DNA from: Azadirachta indica
Taxonomy: Eukaryota > Streptophyta > Magnoliopsida > Sapindales > Meliaceae
Length of the DNA: 64,000 bases
Assembly: GCA_022749755.1 (NCBI GenBank)
Contig: CM040440.1
Location: 556,824 to 620,823 of the forward strand
Direction: 5' to 3'
This document shows positions 1 through 12,019 of this stretch, piece by piece. The notes beneath the pieces were generated by a model. It was not told the DNA's origin. It searched no databases and saw nothing but the letters and a program-made list of their open reading frames with translations. Position 1 is the first letter of the stretch; every line of letters begins with the position of its first letter. A program made the position numbers and the translations under genes.

Positions 1-1184
1 TAGATGCTGTAAGTACCTATGTTTTTACCTGTTCTGTGGTTTCCTATAATTAACAGGTGAAGGGGCCTGGTGCCATACTCTGTTCTTAAGATCTTCTGTT
101 AACTGGAAGTTTGATGGTTGTAATTTGAGTTAGTAAACAATTCCAACATCATGACATATAGAACAGATTTTTAGGTTCAAGGGCCTGGCAGGAATCATTT
201 GTGTACAAAGTCATTTCATTTTCTATCTATGTGAATGTTTCATTATTTAGAAACAGAATGCTCATAACAGGCATCACTTGGAGTTTTAATCATGAACTCA
301 TGTTTTAAATGAATTGGATTGACATATTTAGCTTGCTATTTAGTGGAAATATGTTAGATATTTCCACTGCTGTGAAACCAATACGGAATCTTATATGTTG
401 CAATTTGAAACTTGTTTTGAGATCTCTCCTCACATTTCATTAATTGCTTTCAATTGCAGGTACACTTTGTTTTGAAGGAACTTGTAAGAAGATCAATTGG
501 AGAAACTCGGGTTTGGAATTTGGAAACCTTACTATTACTTAGTAGCAGTAGTCTTTTCAAGAAGGAGATCATTTAAGTTTACATTTTGTGCTGAACAGGA
601 CTTGAAACGGTTTCCAACCCTTCAAGCTGAAATAGCGGCAGCGGCCAATGAAGCATTGGAGAGGTTCCGTGAAGACGGTAAGAAGACAACTCTGCGATTG
701 GTGGAGATGGAATCCTCGTATCTGACCGTGGACTTCTTCCGGAAACTTCCCCAGGAAGTGGAGAGGGGTGGAAATCCAACAGCCCCGACAACAGCTGATC
801 GGTACACTGAGGGGCATTTCCGCCGGATTGGATCAAATGTTTCCTCTTATGTTGGAATGGTGTCCGAGACCCTCAAGAATACCATTCCTAAGGCTGTGGT
901 TCACTGTCAAGTGAAGGAGGCCAAGCGGTCTTTATTGGATCACTTCTATGCACAATTGGGCAAAAGGGAGGTACTAAACCCTTGCTTCCTTCTCCAGCAC
1001 CTTCCCTCCTTTCTCTTTCATTTGTGGAGTTCGGTAATTTTTATTGCTTTTGTAGGGCAAGCAACTAGCTCAGTTACTGGACGAAGATCCTCTGTTGATG
1101 GAAAGGAGGCAGCAATGTGCCAAGCGGCTCGAGCTATACAAGTCTGCCAGAGATGAGATTGATTCTGTCTCATGGACTCGATGA
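1..1184 (+). CDS. DRP1: Dynamin-related protein 1 (DRP1 C/E-like), C-terminal exons only
   Basis: This is the 3' end of a plant dynamin-like GTPase gene; the rest lies left of the window. I place exon segments at 1-8 (last codons of an exon, then a GTAAG donor), 460-510, 599-970 and 1056-1184, all with GT-AG borders and continuous phase. The joined peptide begins VDAVHFVLKELVRRS, contains HFRRIGSNVSSYVGMV, and ends with a MERRQQCAKRLELYKSAR block and WTR before TGA at 1182. This covers the end of the stalk and the GTPase effector domain, which in this family drives assembly and stimulates GTP hydrolysis. Plant DRP1 proteins act at the plasma membrane and cell plate in clathrin-mediated endocytosis and cytokinesis. 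The ending looks more like DRP1C/E than DRP1A, but the paralogue is uncertain. The reading frame running through the intron at 511-598 is not the protein. Confidence 0.9.
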
Positions 1185-1405
1185 GATGAATCATGAGATT
1201 GATGTAAGATTCCTTGTAATATAGCAAGAGATTGAATCAAGCAACATGCCCTGTTTTGGTTTGTCAAAGTTTGTAAGCCTTGTGGATATTTTCAAACTAG
1301 AATCTGGTAGTATAATGCTTGCAGACAATGTTTTGTAATTGGAATGTGTAGATTTACCCTTCGCAGGTTTTCCAACCGTATTTCTAGTAAGCAGCAAGGC
1401 TATAT

Positions 1406-1519
1406 TTACTGTGACTTTTTCTGAATTTCATATCCAAATCTTGATATCACATTACATATATATATATATCTAATGTGATATCAAGATTTGGATATGAAAT
1501 TCAGAGAAAGTCACAGTAA
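1406..1519. repeat. Near-perfect 49-bp inverted repeat with a (TA)n loop
   Basis: The left arm at 1406-1454 and right arm at 1471-1519 are reverse complements with one mismatch by eye. They are separated by a 16-base loop made mainly of TA dinucleotides. The element lies between the 3' end of the dynamin gene and the 3' end of the convergent sugar-phosphatase gene, probably within or just beyond their 3' UTRs. It may be a small foldback/MITE insertion or a hairpin RNA locus; neither is proven. Confidence 0.9.
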
Positions 1520-1810
1520 GCTCCGGTGGGGATCTCAAGCATATAACGATAATAATTGAACTACTAAATTCTGTTTCATGTGTTGACTCGACCTCTGTCA
1601 ATATTTGAGTAAATAGAAATATACTAATTAAGAAGTACAACAGTGTATATCAGCGAAATTCTGAAACTGATTCCATCAACGGAAATCAAAACATAAAGCA
1701 GCTGTAGGGAGAAAGTCAAGAGGCTCATCCACAAAATTATTATTAGGAGTAAAGCTCCTGAGTTTGATAAAAATTTAATGCTTATGCCCTAAGATGTTCA
1801 TTTTTCAACT

Positions 1811-3919
1811 TTAAGCGGTCTTCCTATCAAGCTCTTGCAAAGCTTCCCACAATTTCGGATCATCATAATCCTTTATGAGAAAGGTAGGCTTTGCTTCCAG
1901 CAGCATGTGTTCAGGATTCCTGGTAGTTAAACCAATAACTGGTAACCCGGCTGCCACTCCAGCCTTGATTCCTGAAGTAGAATCCTAGCCAAACAAAGAC
2001 AACCAATGTAAAATGTCAGGAAGAGTCTATGAACTAGAACTAGTTTTGGAACATACATTCAAGGGACGAAGGCAAACCTCAAACACGAACGTGTGATCCT
2101 TCGACACCTTGAGCATTTCAAGAGCCTTCAAGTAGGGGTCTGGGTATGGTTTGGCATGCTCACATTCATCTCCTAGAATAACAGCATCAAAGAAATCCGA
2201 TAGGCCGAGTTTTGAGATCATGAGTTCGGCATTTGGTCGTGGAGCATTTGTAACAGCAGCACGTTTCAAACCACGGTCTTCAATCCATTTCTTCACTTTA
2301 AATAGCCCGTTTATAGGCTTCAATTGTTCTGAGGCCAATCTGTTTTGGCAAAAGTGAAAAATCATTATACGGTGGAAGCTTGCAAGAGTTCACAAAGTTA
2401 TGGAGAATTCTTTTTAGAGAAAATTTACTTCCGAAACATGGCTTCCTTGTCCTCACAGAACTTCAATCCCCTTTGAAAATCATCGGGAAAAAATAGCCGA
2501 GCCATATGATCATTATGCTTGCCAGCTATATTTTCAATGAAAAACTCCTCAGTTATTGGAACCCCGCCATTGAAACCAATCTATTAAAACACTTCAGCAT
2601 TAGTAAACCCCCCAAAATAATAGTTCAATCCATTTGTATTCAACATCTTTACTAAAACAACTACTTTTGTGCAACAACTGCAATCACATAATGCAGTCTG
2701 GCCATGGAGTTATGTAGATGTGATCCAAGGAAAAAGTAAAAAAATGAATTGAAGGAAACTGGAATCTACATCCGATGCAAGAGGGGAAAAAAGAAATTTT
2801 AAACCTACCTCTTGCAGCATAACTTGAAAGGCCTGAAGGTGGAGAGGATCCGAATCACATAGAGTTCCATCAACGTCGAACAATACTGCTTCCAGAGGAG
2901 CAAGTTTAGCAAGAGCACCTTTACTGCTCCACAATATAAATGGTAACAGGATCAAAGTATGTCCAAGTGAAGAATTAAACAGCTTGTAGTTACAAAAAAT
3001 GATGAAAGTAAGGGAATCAAAATTTTATTGTAACCACTCTGTTTTTATCCAGTGTGAAGCTCCATTAGCATTGGATATGATCACGTTTTCATCAACCATT
3101 AATGAATTTTCACAATATCACAATGGAGAAAACCAAAAAAATTTGCTCTCTCTAACTTTTAACTTTTAAGAATGAACTTACCATAATGTCCTAAAAAGCA
3201 CTCCCTCTAACTTTCCCACAGTCACAACAATCACCAACAAACTAAAGCATAAGATGTCATATATTCTCAAAAATTGTCAGAGTACAAACGTTTTGAAAGA
3301 GATCCCAGATCTTCAATCACCACCCGAAGGCCAAAAGAAAAGACGGAGAAGAACAAAAGATCAATTTGAATCCTGCACCCAAGACTATTGATTTTGCTTA
3401 CATTCAAATGAATTCTATCTAAACAGAAAGCAAATGGGACAGTATTATGATTTAAAATAATAAGTGGGAATTAAGAATCAAGCGAGGGACTGATTACCAC
3501 AGTGTTTAACAAGCGCAAGATCACCCTCTATTCCCATTAGAGTAAACAGTAAATATAAATAACGATTCAGTAATCAGCACTTGACAGATATACACAAAAA
3601 CATATAAAGGTAAACAAATGATCATAATAAAGTCGGCAAGACATAGAAAAAGAGAAACAAGAACACGATCAAAATACAAAAAACATCCAGAATGTGAATA
3701 AAAAACCAAAAATGAAGCGCATACAGAATTTACTCTGCTAATGGGTACGAATAAAATCAATCAAAAAGTAACAGAAATTCAAAAGAATAGTTATGATCTT
3801 GAAACCAAGATAACCCACAGTGAAAATGATATCAGACCACAAAAACGTAAATGACAAAAACAAAAAAATAAACAAACAAGATACCAGTCCACAGAATTTT
3901 CACAGGATGCACCCGTCAT
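1811..3919 (-). CDS. SGPP: HAD-superfamily sugar phosphatase (AtSGPP-like)
   Basis: Five exons on the minus strand read from 3919: 3885-3919, 2809-2923, 2429-2580, 2078-2339 and 1811-1984. All have GT-AG borders and consistent phase, giving 245 residues, close to the Arabidopsis SGPP length. The HAD signature is complete: motif I DVDGT at residues 28-32 (nucleophile and acid/base Asp), motif II VTNAPR, the motif III Lys in HAKPYPDPYLKAL, and motif IV as FEDSTSGIKAG, which is split exactly by the last intron. The protein belongs to the beta-phosphoglucomutase-like branch; characterised relatives dephosphorylate hexose and pentose phosphates in the cytosol. The start is the ATG at 3917-3919, which puts DVDGT at the usual distance from the N-terminus. 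The first intron is long (2924-3884). No transit peptide is evident. The short first exon is the least certain part. Confidence 0.9.
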
Positions 3920-4369
3920 TGCGGAATTTCTCAGCAGAAATGCTTGTTATGGCTTAGATGGGTTCTGGGTTGTAAATCAAAGAAATGATGGTAGGAAAAT
4001 ATATAAAGAGAATCGAGAGAAAGGAATCTGCAAGAGAATAAACTGAGAACCTGATGCAGGGAGAGATACAAGGCTATGGCGTGACGAAAGAATAGGTGGT
4101 CGTTCTTTTTGTTTAATTTCCAATTCCTACTTTAACACGTGACTGAAAATTTTAATGCTTGTCGATAACTTCTTATATTGTTACTTTCCTCCCCTAGGTT
4201 TCTCAAAATGTTTCATTTGAACATTAAATCTTTTTTTTTTTATATGTATTAGTTTTGTATTTTATTTAACTTATACTACAATAATTTCTATCCCTGATAT
4301 CACTCATCTTAATAATATATTGCATTGAAATTAAAACATAAAAATTTTATAGTTGTCTCCAATTTTTTT

Positions 4370-4790
4370 TTATTTTTTCTAATATTTATCAAAAGTCAAA
4401 AATCAAGATAAATGTAACTTTGACGTTTAATTTGAATAAAATTTATTTCTATTGCGAAAAAATCTATCACATTTCATCATAAGAATGTGAATTCCTCTTC
4501 TTTTTTTTTTATTATTTATATTGGAAGTCAAAAGCTAAGATATGTGTAATTTTATTGCTTAATTTGAGCAAATTATTTTTTATTCAAGAAAAATCTATCC
4601 CATGCCATCATAAGAATATGAACTCCTCCTCCTCTTCTTGTCATATTTATATTAAAAGTTAAAAATTGAGATACATGCAATATTGGTGTCTATTTTAAGT
4701 CAAATTTATTTTTATTTAAGAAAAATTTATCTCAAACCACGTGAAGATATAAAACTCTTCTCTTTTAAAAAGAGAGGCGAGTATTTGTCA
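4370..4790. repeat. Three diverged tandem units of about 130 bp
   Basis: A motif close to AAAGTCAAAAATCAAGATA recurs near 4391, 4523 and 4654. Each copy is followed by similar text (an AATTTGAATAAA-like stretch, then ATCTATC, CATCATAAGAATRTGAA and a CTCCTC-rich tract). Spacing is about 130 bp and the units differ at many positions. Confidence 0.6.
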
Positions 4791-5167
4791 CTAATATAAA
4801 TAAATCTAAATTCAAATGACTAGAGCAATTACCGTATATTAGTAATTTTTGTCCTTCGTAAATAGCTTTTGGGATTAAAGGGCTTGTTAGAAATTATCAG
4901 CAGTGAAGGGGCTTGTTTGAATAATTATTTTATAAATTTTCTTTTTTTGACTTTTTCTTCCTTTTAACACTTTTGGGCACGCTTTTGTTGTTGTCAGGAA
5001 GCACTTTCCACAAGTTGGGAAAGTTCCAAATATCAATGGCTTTGATTTTCCAAAGCATTTACCTGGAAGATGGAAACGAAAGTTTAATTCAAATTTGCTA
5101 CTTCATCAATGTTTAATTGTCTATGGATAGGATTAGTATTCTTTTTTAACATAAAATTTTATATTAA

Positions 5168-5311
5168 TTATAAATAGTTAAATATAAATATATTCAACGA
5201 TTAATATTATATCAAAGTATATAATTAATACATAATTAATATATTTATAATTAATATATATGTAAGATATAATATTAACTGTTAAAATATATTTATATTT
5301 AATAGTTTATA
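5168..5311. repeat. Imperfect inverted repeat of about 42 bp arms
   Basis: The segment at about 5170-5212 (TTAAATATAAATATATTC, then ATTAATATTATATC) matches the reverse complement of about 5268-5311. The arms are separated by roughly 55 bp of AT-rich sequence. It could be a MITE remnant, but low complexity makes this tentative. Confidence 0.5.
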
Positions 5312-8300
5312 CTATTGTTTATAACATACAATTAACTGTTATAGTCATGAAGTTTGGAGGGGTTATTAAGTGCACCCTGATTTTTTCTAACTAACTATCC
5401 CATGTTCCCAAACACCCACTTGGAATTGCAAACTGGGCCTACCCACTCTGTTCTTTTTATAAAATTTAATAATTATAAAAAATATTAAAAATTAAATGGA
5501 AAAATTATAAAATTAACCCCTTCATTCTTCTCATTCTTTTTTTTTCCCACTTTGGTATTCTCTCTCTTTTTTATTTTAAAGAGAAAATTTTTTCTCTTTC
5601 CTAAAGAGAATTACTTTTAATAAAAAATTAAAGAGGGAGACTATTATGTCAAAAATTATTTAATAATCATGTCAAAAATTAAAAATTCCAATACAACATA
5701 TTTATTAAAAAAATTAAATGAATTATAATTGTTGCACTTACTAAATATATTTTTAATATATATTTTGATGTACTTTTATAAATATTTTAATAATTCCTAC
5801 TCAAATAGTAATAAATTTTATTTTAAATAAAATTGAACTTTTTAAAATATGATAAATATAATTAAATATCTTTAACATATAAATTTACAATATAAATTTA
5901 CTTAAATCATATATGATTTAACATGATGCAATTATTCAAATAATTAATGGTGTTATAAATGTATTCAAATGACATGAACTCTAAATTTAAACTTAACACG
6001 ATTAACAATTTCTATCACATATTTATTAATGATATCATTTTAAGTCAACTTATACTTGTTAACTTTTTTTGATATTCGTTTCAGATTGATGGATCGTGTA
6101 AAAAATATCTACTCATATTCAAGACATCTATAATTTTTTTTTCTCATTAAATTGGACTTTGATATCAATATAGAATTTATTTTTTTAAAAAATATATTTT
6201 TTCAATGACCCAAATCTGCTTTCAATCTAGAATAAATGGATTTAACTATAACATCCAATAAATTTTATTAGTTAAATTAACTAACACCTATATCTCTTAA
6301 AGATTTGTTTGATATAACTTCTTTAAATGGAATCATTTTAGGCACATCATTTACTAATAAAAATTTTATATGTAAAATTTTTAACTAAAAAATGCAAATT
6401 CTTTTGTCATTAATCATAACTTTAAAAAATTAATGCTATGCGATTTTTTTCATGAATAAATTTTTTAAGATTATTTTACAAAAATGAAGTAAAAAATTTA
6501 AAATAAAAATAAAACTATTTAAATAATTTAAACTTTTTAAAAAAATAAAAAAGAATACTACTGTTTCAAAGGTTTAAAATTTGAATTTCTCCCTAAGTAT
6601 AAAATCATTTTTTAATCATTTATAAGATAATAACTATGTTTTATCATCAACTTTTATATCAATACAAATCAACATGCAATGACTGATAATTAGTTTAAAA
6701 AGAATAAACAGATAAATTTTAACTATACTATTACCGATAAGATATTATGAACCTCAATAGGTTGAGATTTAAAAGAAATCAAATTTATTTGCAAAGAAAA
6801 AAATTATAAAACACTGTGTTTTGATGGATATATAATCTGAAAGAAAACTTAAATTTCATGATAATCATTACATCAACCAAAAGTTTATATTTTAAACTCC
6901 ATAAAGATATATAACTTAATATTATTTTGCCGTAACTTTCAAGTCACAATTAATTTAAATAAACTTACTTAGTTAATAGCTACCAAGCAAATATTAAATA
7001 TTAGTTATTTATATACCCTTTAAAATTTTGTGCAATTAATCATATCATTAACTTCAAAAAATTAATCCTAAATAAATATAAATGGGGGCAGGTGATGATT
7101 TATTGGCCCCTACTTGTCGTTTTAGTTCTTATGATAATTACGTTATTAATTTAGGGAACAAACAAGTTGAAATATAGAAAGGAATTTGTCTTGTTGCAAT
7201 TGTACTTAACATTTGTGCTTGCTTTGCCCCTACTTTAATTATGATCTCTAAATCAGTCCTCATGTCATGCCTTAAACACCAACTTGTAAAACAACTATAT
7301 ATAACTATAATTGATGAAGGACAAAATAGGGTTAGATTATATTAGAAAGTTCTGTTTTTTTTTTATATATATATTTGTTGGATTACTATTTGATAGCTTT
7401 TTAAGTTTTATTTAGGAAATATTTATTTATTTATTTAAATTTGGGTTACCAATTTTTTCTGAAAAAAATTTGGATTACTTTGTAAAATGTATATTTTTTT
7501 TTATTATAAATAAGATATTTATATTCTTTATCAAAAAGTTTTTTTTAAACACCTTAATTTTTTTTTATGAGATTATTTTTTTACCATTTATTATTCAAAT
7601 TATTAAAAAGTTAGGTTAAAATAACATTTAATCACAATAGTTAAAATATAATGAGATCGGTTATAATATAATGAAATCATTGAGAACTTAGAATTAGAAT
7701 CACGTCTAATTCTATCCGTTAAAATGGTTCCCTAATCCTAAAAATGATATCCATTTGGATGAATAACTATATTCATTATATAAAGAATTAATATATCAAT
7801 CAATATTAGGGTTCATCTATTGGTTCAAATGGGTCCCTAGCCCTAAAAATGGTTTCCAAGTCATGGATGATGTGGTCATCAAATGGACTTTCATGGTAGT
7901 CTGTATCGGCATGAATGTATATACTATACGCATCTTCTTTAGCTAATATAAACTCATTTTCATCTGAATTTTCCAGTCACCCACTTAAAGATTTCTTTCA
8001 AAGCCAGCTATATACAATGAATTCTGGGATCCAAATCCTGTTCACAACACTATATATATATATAGCTAGAACATATATATAGCAGCTACTTGTAGGTAGC
8101 TATAGCTTGTAATGGTTCTTTTAAAAATCTACATATAGTGCTCAAAAGCTCTTCTGCTTTTGGCGTCCAATAGTGCGCACATATCTCCATCTTCTTTAAA
8201 TCCCACTTGAATTTGTTAATTCCTTGAAGTTGCTTTCGCACATTCTTAGATATTCAGTTTCAGAGAATCTTTGGACTCATCTAATATCGATGTTTCCTTT

Positions 8301-8562
8301 GCACCTTCCCCTTCTGCAGGCTTCTTTCGCAGCCTGTTGCTCTGTGTGTTTGTGGTGTCCTATTCATATACAACAAGTGGGAATATGTGATGATACGAAG
8401 AGATGCCTACCCTACTGTGTACTAAATATTTTGGTGCAAAAAAACCTAACTCTCCCTCTCTATACTCTTCATTATTATAATCTCAAGTTAACCCATTTGT
8501 TGAATTTCTCATTCATTCAAAATCAAAGTATTAATTCAACCTGTAAATATTCAACTTTCAAC

Positions 8563-8593
<31 letters not shown>

Positions 8594-9120
8594 GGGGTCA
8601 AGTTAGATAGCTAGCTAATAACTACTATAGCATGCATGTAAACATCAGCTAGGGTTTTCAGAATATGTGAGCTAGCCACATTTTAGATTTGGTGGCCTTA
8701 TGCTTATCCACATATACATATATATATATATATATTGTGTTTTAAATTTTGACATGAACAACAAATGTCAATAACAACTTTTCAATGTGAAAATGATAAT
8801 AAAGTTATAGGTGCTTTTTGTTAAAATCCAGATCCCTTAAATCCCTTGCCTAAGAAATTGCTGAAAGGTACATGGAAAAATTCAACTGTTATGTGTTGGC
8901 ATATGCACTAATTTTTTTTTTTCATATTAGTTGCAGAAAATTTTCATCTTTTAGTAATATCTTAGAATTTCAAAAATATTTTGTAAATATTAATATTCTT
9001 AATTGAGAAAATTTTTTTAAAATGGAGATTGAGTAAGTTTGCATAATCTTATATAAAGATGACATTATTTCATGTAAATGGACCGTAATTTTATAGTAAA
9101 TTTGTAATATACATATAGAG

Positions 9121-9345
9121 AATGGGCGAGTAGCTTTTTATTTTTATAATTCTTATACAGTTTATAAAACTATTGAATTTATATATTTTTAATAATTAAA
9201 ATTAAATTTAACACGTGAATTAAATATATAATTAATGTGACATAATTAATATATATATTAAATTTAATTTTAATGATTAAAATTAAATCAAACAATCGAC
9301 CGGTAGTGTAAAAATTATTTAAAATTAAGAGGGTATTCATCCTTT
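9121..9345. repeat. Palindromic AT-rich element, MITE-like
   Basis: A strong palindrome is centred near 9238, with arms at about 9190-9236 and 9241-9290. Weaker symmetry extends outward to about 9121 and 9345. The right end (AGAGGGTATTCATCC) resembles the end of a similar AT-rich segment at about 24655-24868 (TAGGGTGTTAATCC), suggesting a dispersed family. No coding capacity is seen. Confidence 0.45.
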
Positions 9346-9350
9346 TTCAT

Positions 9351-9381
<31 letters not shown>

Positions 9382-9720
9382 GTTGATGACGGTGGAAGTT
9401 TGAAATTGATGAAGAAAATTGTTCTTCCACATTGAAACTCAGTTTAGATATCTACACAAAATTGTTCAGATTTCTACAATGGAAAGAAAGTGTAATACAA
9501 GTTTGAATAGTCAAAGGAAGTTTTATGCACATTTCCCAAACAAGCAAATAGAATTCTTTTTTTTTTTTTTTAATTCCTACTAAATATAATTCTTAAGTCT
9601 ATTGAAGTTAGCTGGAAAATTTTTATAATATTCCTGATAGAATTCCACTCACTTAAAATAATAATTTATAAGAACGTCAAACTCGGCAATGCTTACCAAA
9701 CTTGCCTTCTCCTTCTTCGC

Positions 9721-9728
9721 TATAAATA
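9721..9728 (+). promoter_or_regulatory. TATA box of the expansin-like gene
   Basis: TATAAATA lies 90 bases upstream of the ATG at 9819. This is a suitable distance for a plant core promoter with a 5' UTR of roughly 60 bases. Confidence 0.6.
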
Positions 9729-9818
9729 CTACAAACCTCGTTCCCTTACATGCACTACCTACCAACTTTCATACATCTGTTCTTTGCATTACATTCTCTA
9801 TTTTTCCCCTCTACAACA

Positions 9819-11036
9819 ATGGCTCTCTCTCTCAAATCCTTTGTGTTTGTTTTAGCAACTCTGTGTTTTATCCAATCTCTTGCAGAGGCTGCAGCTTGTA
9901 GCGACTGTTTTACTCCTTCTCGAGCAGCTTACTACCCCAATTCTGATGAACGAGGAACAGACAGTAAGAGCATTTAAGCAATAAAAATGATATAAGCGCA
10001 TTTGTTTTGATTGATTTATGCATTCTTATTCATATGTTTCACTGAGCTGCAGTTGGTTCTTGTGGGTTCGGTTCTTTTGGAGCTACCATCAATGGTGGAG
10101 ATGTATCTGCTGCATCTGATCTCTACCGAAATGGCATCGGCTGTGGTGCTTGCTACCAGGTACATATATATAACTATAACTGCAAACTTCTCCATGTACA
10201 TACAGGCCTATGAATATTGAATATTGATCCTTCTATTTATGCTCCAGGTGAGGTGCACCAACCGGTACTACTGCTCGGACAAAGGAGTAACAGTTGTGAT
10301 TACTGACTCCGGCTCAGGCCCGAGTACAGACTTTATTCTGAGCAGAAGAGCCTTTGGCCGGATGGCTCAAACCACTGATGCAGCAGCATCTCTGTTAGCT
10401 CTTGGTGTGGTTGATATTGAATATAGACGGTAATCATGGTCTTCCATGTGAAGTTTGCATACGGGAATACAATAATACCACTGTTCAATAAAGTTACTTA
10501 CCTTTAGGCATCTTATATTTTGTGAGAAACTAATGAAAATCTCTCTTTATGCAACAGTGTTTCCTGCAGCTACCCCAACAAAAATATTACAATTAAGATT
10601 GATGAGAACAGCAACTACCCTCATTATTTGGCTTTTGTCATTTGGTACCAACAAGGCACAAAGGATATCACTGCTGTGCAGCTTTGTGAGGTAAAAATTT
10701 CATTAATGTAATAGTACTTTTGATTCTTTCGTTAGTTTCTTCATATAATCAAACGGTTTGATATCTCCCCTACTCATCATAACTAGCTATATATGACTGA
10801 GGAAATACTGTAAATATTCACCTGTACATATGCAGACTCAGAATTTTGTGTGCAAGCTTTTGGATCGGAGCTATGGAGCTGTATGGACAACTAATTCGCC
10901 CCCGAGTGGACCACTCTCTCTGAGGATGCTGTTCAGCGGTGAGGATGGAGATGAGTCGTGGGTTGTTCCTGTCAATAACATACCGCAGGACTGGAAAGCT
11001 GGAGAAACTTATGACACGGGAGTTCAAGTGAACTGA
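9819..11036 (+). CDS. EXLB1: Expansin-like B protein
   Basis: Five exons (9819-9963, 10053-10159, 10248-10429, 10558-10690, 10836-11036) with GT-AG borders and matching phase encode 255 residues, the usual expansin length. Residues 1 to about 25 form a signal peptide ending SLAEAAA. The double-psi beta-barrel domain follows, with paired cysteines in [46 protein letters not shown] and [14 protein letters not shown]. The C-terminal CBM63-like domain holds the [18 protein letters not shown] and [13 protein letters not shown] blocks. The HFD catalytic-type motif of alpha- and beta-expansins is absent, as is normal for the EXLB family, which is thought to act in the apoplast on wall extensibility but lacks a proven activity. 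An AATAAA at about 11092 is a likely poly(A) signal. The number in the symbol is a best guess. Confidence 0.93.
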
Positions 11037-12019
11037 TAAATAGAGCATATATATTGACATAAGATTTGTTTGTGAAGAAGTACAACAGAAAAATAAAGTA
11101 TCTTTATTCTAATGTATTATTATTAATTGTGTTGTGCTCTGTTTATTGATTTAGATAGGCTTTGAGTAAAGGGGTATGCATTTGAGAATAGGAATTCATG
11201 TAATCATTGTATTTGTGGACTAATAAGATCTTAATTTCTTAATTAAAGCAGTCATATTGGACATTAAGGTTTGCTTACTCGTAACATATGTTTCAAATAT
11301 TTAATTCATTGAAGTATCCTACCTCCAACACAACTTTATCAGAGCGAGCAGAATGGACCTGGCACCGAACTAATCATATTATAATTTGACAATATTGAGA
11401 ACATTGTTTCGTATTAGGGAGGTAATAGAAAGTCCAAGTTTCTCCTGTTAAACAGAGTAAATCGAAGACATCTCAGGCAACGAAAGAGATTTGCAATGAG
11501 TTTATGATCAACATTAGAATTCTTGTATAAACAGCAGGAAACATTTTCAACAAAATGACATGTCAATGCATATTGATTCTTACAACAAAAGGAGGGGAAA
11601 AAAAAAAGGTGGAGATGACAACAAATGCACCTTTCTGTTGATCTCTTAGAGGCATACTATTTAATCCGAAAGTGATACATAGAAGAAAATGTTGGTTAAG
11701 CAATTTGTAATAAGGATCAGCTGTACATTGCCTTTTTCTATCTGTAATAAGGATCCATCTTAGGCAATTTGGCTGTTTAAATATGTATACGAAGTCTTTG
11801 CACACTACATTGTCTCGATACCCTTCCAAGATCTATTGTTTTCCTTAAAATCATCATCGTTAATCAGATATGAAGTTCCCTTCCCCAGAACAAAGAGCAG
11901 AAATGTATATATACACTTGAAAAGTTTTTGTGAGCATTTACTGAATCACTGTATCCTCTTATTGGCTCACCGAACATCTCAATGAGACCATTCCATCCAT
12001 TCACCTATCTCAACATTGA
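11037..12019. other. Intergenic, expansin 3' UTR and PPR 3' flank
   Basis: The left part is the expansin-like gene's 3' UTR. The right part is probably the 3' UTR of the minus-strand PPR gene. No other coding or RNA gene is recognised. Confidence 0.6.

Larger units (their letters stand above)
3920..9720. other. AT-rich intergenic region with degenerate repeats
   Basis: I see no recognisable gene here. Contents are AT-rich low-complexity DNA, three diverged tandem units (about 4370-4790), an imperfect inverted repeat (5168-5311), a pair of diverged direct repeats near 7719 and 7820 sharing a CCTAAYCCTAAAAATG-like core, TA microsatellites at about 8567-8593 and 8718-8735, and a palindromic element (9121-9345). 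A 128-codon open frame at 8224-8610 runs through a TA microsatellite, has no protein-family features, and is not called. Confidence 0.7.

Noticed and set aside
497..1156. A single 219-codon frame through the dynamin region
   Set aside because: It reads through two introns (511-598 and 971-1055). Splicing at the GT-AG sites gives the true dynamin C-terminus.
8224..8610. 128-codon open frame before the expansin-like gene
   Set aside because: It runs through a TA microsatellite, which produces an IYIYIY run, has no family features and no splice support.
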